Source: Cryptomeria japonica
Taxonomy: Eukaryota > Streptophyta > Pinopsida > Cupressales > Cupressaceae
Assembly (NCBI RefSeq): GCF_030272615.1
Contig: NC_081408.1
Location: 403,025,889 to 403,089,888, forward strand
Direction: 5' to 3'
DNA length: 64,000 nt
The notes below the pieces were generated by a model that saw only the letters and a program-made list of their open reading frames with translations, was not told the origin of the DNA and did not search any database. Both the position numbers and the translations under genes were made by a program. Of the stretch, positions 57,319 through 64,000 are shown in pieces. Position 1 is the first letter of the stretch. Every line of letters begins with the position of its first letter.

Positions 57319-60149
57319 ATCAAACCAATGTGAACTATCCAAGGATTAACCACAAAGTCCTCAAATTAGCACAATTCTAATCTGCCAATAGAGTGTGTAA
57401 AGCAAATGCATGAAATCAATAAATCAAATAGCAAAGTTACCTTCATACAATTACCTTGATTATCTCTCTTATCCTTTGACGCTCTTTATGAAAGAATGTA
57501 GTGTTGCTCTCATATTTTGCACAAATCATGAAGAGTAGTATGATCACACGAAAGCTCAAAGATTGTGGCTAGAGAATGATGATAGATAAAGATTGGATTT
57601 ATATATTTTTCTAATATCGATCAATGGTGGAGATTAGTTAAGAGATATTTGAAGATCAATGCTCAAGAATTAATGAGATGAATTAAAGGCTAAAAATAGG
57701 AGTTAATTGATTGGCTATTTTAGTGAACTAATTGCACAAGAGAATAATGGATGAGAGAAGTGAGACAAAGTGGTAGACAAATTGAAGAAATGAAGGTGCA
57801 TGAGAGATAAAATAGAAATAAATAAATAATTTAATTCCATGTGCATGATGAAAAAATAAATAAAATAATGATTGTATTCATTTTTAGAAGAACTTTGTTT
57901 AGGAAATGTGTATTTAAATAAATTAAAATAATTTATCTAATTATAAAAGGAAAGTTAGCTAATTAAATAATTTAAAAATAATTATTTAATTATAGTAAAC
58001 TAGAAGAATAAGTGGAAAATAAATTATTCGAATAATTAAAATTATTTAATTAATGTGCAAAGATAGAAATTAATAAATTAATTAAATAATTAAAATTATT
58101 TAATTAATATTAGAAATAAATATTTAATGAAGTAATTAAAATTTATTTAATTAAAGTCAAAATGGAGGGAAATTTTGATTTTGAATTATGAATTAGGAAA
58201 TGAGATTCGCTTAATTAAATAATAAATTTATTTAATTAATATTAAAAGAATAAATGATGTGAAATAAAAAATAAATAGACAATGTTCAAAGGAGCATTGT
58301 TTCAAAGAAAAAAGAAAAAGTAGTCAAGACAAAGATGATGATGATAGCATGCCCCAATCTGCCTCATTGGAGCAAGGGGTGGAGGTAGGATGCCACCTCG
58401 AGAAATTGGCCAAAGAATAAAGGATGGATAGCCTAGATAGGTGGTTAAGGTTGGGTTGTGTGGTTGGATGGGTAGTTAGTATGATAGAAGAAAAATGGAG
58501 TGATGATGTTTATCTGATCAATGGTAGGTAAATGGTTTAAGGATGAAATAAAGTAGATAGATATGAGATAGATAAATATATGATTGGTTGACTAAAATTG
58601 ACTAATAGGAAATGGATTGATATGAAATTGATGTCAATAGTTCTTTTTATCATCATAGAGTGTTTTAATATAGAAAATAGATATATGTACACCAAGGTAT
58701 GACAAAAACCATGATGACTTTGGTATCCTTTGCATGGACAATGACTTTGCAAACAAGGAGTGTTCTGATTCATTTGTGACACAATAGAACTATATTGAAA
58801 TATGTGAGGGACTAGTTGTAAAGCATGATAGTCCTAGTACAAAAAAGTGTTAGACGACCTTTCATTTGCATATCATAACTATTAATGCTTGATGTTATCA
58901 ACACACACAAGGAACACATTTGCCCTAAATGCCACAAGAACGTTACATAAACACAACATACGAAAACAATGAACATACCCCATAATTGATTTTCTAATCA
59001 TTTGTAGATATCCTCAACTAGCCTATAAACATGACCTAAGATACATCAAGAAAGAAAAAAAGACTTAAATGACCAAACAAATCAACAAACCATTCAGATC
59101 TTCTTGCCAAAAGATAAGTGCTTCAAATAACATAACATTGGATAAGATGCCTATTAGAAAATATGTATTTATTAAGGCATGATATTGTGATAAGGATGGA
59201 TAATTTTGATTAGGCAATTGATCAATTAGGTGGTAGTCTAGCTTGGTAGTTGTCTTTTGTTTGTGATTTTGTTTGAACCTCGGTGTTTTCTATATTGATT
59301 TGTTTGTTTTTATTGAAGTGATAATGTCCTAGAAAAAGATAATTTAGATGATGGTAGGTAATGTATGTGATGTAAGTTTATTATGGTAGGTACATAGTTT
59401 TATTTTGGATGGCAAGGTGATGGTGTGATCATGATAGTGATTTTTTTTCCCTCTGAAGTGATTTCAAGGATCTAATTCTCTATACAAGATCAAAGAAAAT
59501 GCCCCTAGTTAGGTATAGGACTTGTTCATTATGGGATGAATGGGATGGATTGACTTATTATGGTATAGGATGAACTGGGATGGATTCAATTTTATTATGG
59601 TATGATATGGACTGGGATGGACTAACTTAAAGCACTATGGTGTGGTATGGGATAAATGACACTAAATATTCATAGATTCTAGAGCATGAGGGGTGTGGAT
59701 AAGTGTTATTGTGGATGGATGGGGTTGTTATTATTATGAATGAAGATGGAATATATTATGAACAAAGATGGACTTTATTATGAATATAAATGGATAACTA
59801 GATAGAGTTGTGATAGATGAAAGAAAATGAGTGACTACACATGGTTCCTGTAAGTAGGTTTTCACCATGGTACTTATCCAAGGTGCTAGATAAGTAGTTT
59901 TCACCATACCACAAATTATTTATCTTTACTTTTCACAATTTTTTAATTTCTTTTATTATCACACAACACAATTGTTTGCCAATCTTTCATCAAAGGGAAT
60001 TTTTAATATTTTTAATATTACTATGTTTGTGACTTTAAAAAAAAAAATTGTATTTTTTGATAAGATAATTTGAGTATTAGGTATACAATTTTTGAAGGTG
60101 CATGATGTTGATTGGCTCATCTAGTAGTTCACCCTCAGGTGTGGAGAGT
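57319..60149. other. noncoding, with AT-rich and simple repeats
   Basis: No gene seen. 57820-58270 is dominated by AATTAAATAATTAAAATT-like repeats. 59545-59650 repeats a TATGGTATGGACTGGGATGGA-like unit several times, and 59710-59800 repeats TTATTATGAA-GATGGA. Source unknown. Confidence 0.5.
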
Positions 60150-60359
60150 TGGTAAGTACTAGGTTCGTAACGTACTATAATAATGAAGGGAAGCAACCAA
60201 CTAGGCTCAAACTTGCTTGGATTTTCTCTCTCTTTCTGATTCTTAGGATTTTCTTTGAGGACTAGATCTCAAAATTGTGAACTCTAAATCTCTTGTTGTA
60301 GCTACAAAGAAGGTGATTCTAATAGGCTTGTAGGTGATTTAGTGTGTTTGATCTCCTTT

Positions 60360-61260
60360 CATCTAGCAACTCTAGATCATAGAGTCTAGAAACTTTGTAC
60401 TTCTCATCACTAATGAATGTCATAGAGAGACCCTTTGGAATGGCAACTCAACCTCTATAGGTTGGATGGCTTTGGCTCTAAAGACTAGGGAATATGGAGT
60501 AGCACCTGTAAGTGCATAATATCGATGAAGTGGGCCCATTGGGTAAGATTTACTCAAATGTGCTAGTAATAAACAAACTTATTGATAATTTTTTGATGAT
60601 TTTCAATAATATGGTTATATTTGACACTCAACTTACCTTTACTCTGAGTTAGTATGGAGTGTAGAATCTATGTTGGATATGGAATTTGTCACAAAGTCAC
60701 AAACATCCTAATTTTTGAGGGGGTGACTATTATATATGATGATGGATAGGGGTACACCATATAAACAAATGATGTAATTCAAGATGAGATTAGCAATTTG
60801 TTTTCTAGTAATACAGGTGAGGGGGATGGATTCAATCCATTTTATGAAATACTAAGTGGCTATGATAATGAAATTATATCCATTAGATGAAGGGGGATGC
60901 ATCTTTCCTACAAGGTCAAGTCACCATTGAGAGAAGGGTCATGGATTAGTAACCAATTGAAGCTCCTATGATGGTGCATGTATGAGGTTTCCATGTAACT
61001 AACATTTCCAATACTTCTTAACAAAGTGATATGCATCATGCTCCACAGTAGGCCAATAGTAACTAGTTCTCATTATATTCTTAGCTAAGTTACCTAACCA
61101 CTATAATTAACCCCACATATACCATCATGAACCTCTTGCAAGGAAGTTTGTGCTTCAATATATTCAATACATCTAAGAAGGGTACCATCGAGGCTCCTTC
61201 AATATAGGGTATCATTATTTAGTACGTAGCGAGGTGATTGGCATATAATCATTTTATGTT
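60360..61260 (-). pseudogene. gypsy integrase (decayed)
   Basis: Readable pieces: YWPTVEHDAYHFVKKYWKC (zinc-binding region start), LQLVTNP-PFSQW, NGYNFIIIAT-YF-KWIESIPL (core with DY-TKW lost to YF-KW), then CLYGVPLSIII and GATPYSLVFRAKAIQPIEVE (C-terminal). Each maps to the gypsy rve domain. Many in-frame stops. Confidence 0.7.
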
Positions 61261-61925
61261 GGGCGTTAGAGAGAACAAATGAAAGGACATGATTGTGAAG
61301 GTAAGTGTATATGTCTTTGTACTAAGGCAAATCAAGACCAACATGTTCACAAATAAGTTCCGTATCAAGAACATCGAAGACTGGATCAAGAGCTATCCTA
61401 CTAAGAACTAACAACATTGTACATTATGTGGAATTTCAAGTAGATGTCCAATAGTAGCCATAGAATCTATTTCTTGGTTATTCACCCTTGGAATCTATTC
61501 AAATAATATGGATGTGAAGTATTGCTTAAATTTGCCAATTATTTTATTATACGATAGAAGTTTTTCATCTTTCATGAGATACACATCATTGACTTATCGT
61601 ACAACTAGTTGTGAGTCACCATAAACTTGAATATATTTGATTTTGTGTTTCACAACCATTTTGAGTGTTGTTATAAGAGTCTCATACTTAGAAATGTTAT
61701 TGGTTCAAGAAAATGATAGGCGGTAAGGTTTAGGAATGCAGTCTCCCTGTGGGGTGATAAAGAGAACTCATGCTCTAGAGTAATGTTGAGTATATAACCC
61801 ATCAAAGTATAATTTGCATTAGTTTGGAGTGACTAGTATGAAAACTAAGTCTCATCAGGAAAGTTTGATATAAATGGATGGTCATCTATAGTACAGGAAT
61901 TTGCTAACTGAAAAACAATAACCTA

Positions 61926-62129
61926 TTATTTGGTTTCTTTTTTGTCCACATACTCTATGTAAAATTCACTTAGAATCATGACCCATTTAGCTAGTTTGCT
62001 AATAAATGTTTCTCTATTTAGTAGGTACTTTAGGGGATCAATTTTGTCAATAAGCTTTGTTTGGTGACATGTAATGCCAAATCTTTTGAGAAGCAAAAAC
62101 AATAGCAAGACACACACAAACACACTCAA
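61926..62129 (-). pseudogene. gypsy RNase H fragment
   Basis: LIDKIDPLKYLLNRETFISKLAKWVMILSEFYIEYV matches the end of the reverse transcriptase/RNase H module (family S-IDPLKY-L-x-P-L-x-GR-A-W-M-LSE-DI-YV). Only about 67 codons are open. Confidence 0.8.
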
Positions 62130-62469
62130 TAGGTGAATACTTGAGCTTAGACCTTACAAAAACATGAATGATATAATAGATATCTCTTTCCTTTCCCAGT
62201 AGTCATGTTGTGCTAGATGAGCTCCTAGTGCAAATGTTATGGCTGAAATGTATAATAGTAAAGGTTTTCCTTGAATTGGTGGCATGAGTACAAGAGGTGA
62301 GAGAAAGTAATCTTTTAGCTACTAAAACACTTCTTAAAATGTATTATCCCATTTAAATGTCACACCTTTATAAAGCAGATGTTCAAAGGGACAACTCTTA
62401 TTAGCCAACTAAGCAATGAATCTCCATATAGACTTTAGTTTTCCTTCTAGATTATGGAGCTTATTTATA

Positions 62470-63084
62470 TTAATAGGATTCATGTCAATTATTGCTTTGA
62501 ATTTCGCTAAATCTACCTCTAGCCTATGTGGGAAACTTTATAAAAAAGTAGTTTTCCCAATGTTACTTCAAAGTCACACTTCTTAAGGTTCAATCTTACA
62601 TTGTATTTTTCCGGTCTTGGAAGGAATTTTTACTAAGACATCAAAATGACTTATCTTGAAAGTGATTTTTCTATTAATTCATCAAAATAATCTTACATGA
62701 GTGTATGCATCATGTCATGAAAGATAGAAGTCATAGCTCTTTAATAAGTAGCTCTTGCATTCTTAAGACCAAAGGGACAAGTGAAAGTTTTCTTGTGTTG
62801 ATTTTATGGTTCTAGTGTGATTTGATTATATATCCAAAGAAACCATCCATTAATGATAACATCTAATGTCTAGCTATGAGGTCTACAACCATATCAATGT
62901 TTTGTAGTGTAAAGTCATCCTTAGGATAATCCTTGTTGAGATCTCTAAATTTTGTATAGACATGGATGCCCCCAAATGGTTTGGTAATTGGAACTAGATT
63001 AGAAATCCACTCTAGATAATTGATGGGTCTTATAAAACTAACATCTAACAATTTTTGTAAAAAAAGTTTTGACCAAGAGTGCAA
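62470..63084 (-). pseudogene. gypsy reverse transcriptase (decayed)
   Basis: The first segment (63084-62863) reads LLDVSFIRPINYLEWISNLV, then KFRDLNKDYPKDDFTLQNID, the RT fingers/palm opening. The next (62800-62640) reads TFTCPFGLKNARATY, RAMTSIFHDMMHTLM, and YFDE at the catalytic YVDD. Then VDLAKFKAIIDMNPININKL, KLKSIWRFIA and CPFEHLLYKG. Stops and frameshifts occur between pieces and the active site is lost. Confidence 0.8.
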
Positions 63085-64000
63085 TTTGTTGATGCATTTC
63101 CTATCATTTTTGTTGGTAGGTTTAGCACCGAAGAGACTGTGTGATGATGTAGTACTATTTTAGTATCAATTATAGGCATATTAGCATAGAACCATGCAAA
63201 TTTGATTTGTATCTCTTGGAAGGATTTGATGAACTCCTATTTCTTTTTATCTAACAAGAATGCTATAAAGTAGATGATTCTAGGACTCTCTATTATGTTA
63301 ATTTATTTTGATTTCTCTATAAGAAGTGGATGTCTCTCTTGATTGGTTGGGAGAGTGTAAAGCTTTCCATCCTCTAGTGCCTTAGAAATATTTTCACCCT
63401 TGTATACATCCTTCATTTTTACTTTTTCATGGTCTAGAAGTGCCTTTCAATTTTCATTAAGAGACCATTTATAAAATTTCATATTTTTGTGACTTGAAGG
63501 ATTGACACAATCACTAAAGTATGTTGCACTATCAAGCTCTATAGTAAATCCAACCTTACAATCACCTAAGGGTATACCCTTTCAAAGTTCCTTAATATTA
63601 GTAATAGCTTCATTATTTTCAAATAGATCTAAACTAGGTGGTCCTTGTTGATCTGCAATTGATGAGTTGGGGATGGATTAATGGAAGGTCGTCATCATAT
63701 TGTTTGAAAGCATTGAGTTTGACGTTTGAGGTAAATATAGCAAAGTCTTCCCAAAATATATTGATATGCACATAGGAGTCTTTGTAAGTACCCTCATTAG
63801 TGGTCTCACCTATAGGAGACATATTAACTTCCTCATTAGAGGTCAACTTAGTGCTAGATGATGTATGTTTCAATGAGTCACACCTAAGACCTTTATACTT
63901 ATGATTTTCAATAGGCTGTGTAGGTTCCTGTATTCCTTTTTTTTTGAAGATCAAGGCCACTGTGACCATCATATCCCATCTATTCCATTAAAGGAAATAA

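Larger units (their letters stand above)
60150..64000 (-). mobile_element. Ty3/gypsy retrotransposon, decayed pol, enters from the right edge
   Basis: The - strand contains, in order from 63.1 kb down, reverse transcriptase, RNase H and integrase, i.e. Ty3/gypsy order. Stops are frequent, so nothing functional remains. Gag, protease and the 5' LTR would lie right of the window; the 3' LTR was not found. 63150-64000 is its pre-RT part: only one short open piece (63972-63634) of unclear identity. Confidence 0.75.

Noticed and set aside
1-64000. tRNA, rRNA or CRISPR-like arrays
   Set aside because: No cloverleaf-like or spacer-array pattern was seen. The tRNA-like matches are only the primer binding sites of LTR elements.

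Overview
This is nuclear DNA of a plant with a large, repeat-filled genome. I infer a gymnosperm (probably a conifer) from the AT-rich sequence, dense nested and decayed LTR retrotransposons, a CACTA transposon, and a pentatricopeptide-repeat (PPR) fragment whose repeat wording resembles conifer PPR proteins. The species is not determined. No intact host gene is certain. The only host-like pieces are a possible C-terminal exon at the left edge and the broken PPR fragment.

Layout. 0-1.4 kb: possible gene end plus noncoding DNA. 1.4-9.1 kb: two divergent copies (A on -, B on +) of one large protein of unknown function, separated by a spacer full of CG-containing motifs. 10.5-18.0 kb: a CACTA (En/Spm) transposon on the - strand with a TNP2-type transposase gene (including DUF4218 and DUF4216 parts and a giant Asp/Glu run) and a second spliced gene. 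19.6-20.3 kb: PPR pseudogene. 20.7 kb: a CACTA-type terminus butted against Ty1/copia element I (20.75-24.75 kb, -). 25.3-26.2 kb: direct repeats, then a gypsy gag relic. 28.5-28.7 kb: a second CACTA-type terminus. 30.6-34.0 kb: decayed Ty1/copia element II (-). 34.0-41.1 kb: Ty3/gypsy integrase (+) split by complete element E1 (34233-40806). 45.0-47.3 kb: a retroposed ORF with a 13-bp target duplication inside a small tandem array. 49300-57313: complete element E2 (-). 60.1 kb to the end: decayed Ty3/gypsy pol (-).

Main discovery. E1 and E2 are both structurally complete LTR retrotransposons: TG...CA long terminal repeats, perfect 5-bp target duplications (AATAT; CAGAA), an initiator-Met-tRNA primer site and a polypurine tract. 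Neither encodes protease, integrase or reverse transcriptase. Each carries ORF1, a coiled-coil protein with four or five CCHC zinc knuckles (Gag-like), and ORF2, a roughly 1,070-1,130-codon protein with a conserved central block, a basic/Pro-rich middle and a coiled-coil C-terminus. ORF2 is preceded in each by a separate leader with a TATA-like box. Proteins A and B at 1.4-9.1 kb and the retroposed ORF at 45.3 kb seem to share the central block. The window therefore holds five copies of what looks like one retrotransposon-associated protein family, in LTR elements, in copies without visible LTRs and in a retroposon. The elements must borrow a pol from an autonomous partner.

A second theme is the way the copies decay. 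In A, B, E1 and the PPR fragment, 16 premature stops lie in otherwise open single frames with no frameshift I could detect. All are TAG or TAA and none is TGA, and where a homologous repeat is available the lost residue is Gln. This fits C-to-T loss of CAG/CAA codons, as expected under plant CHG/CHH cytosine methylation.
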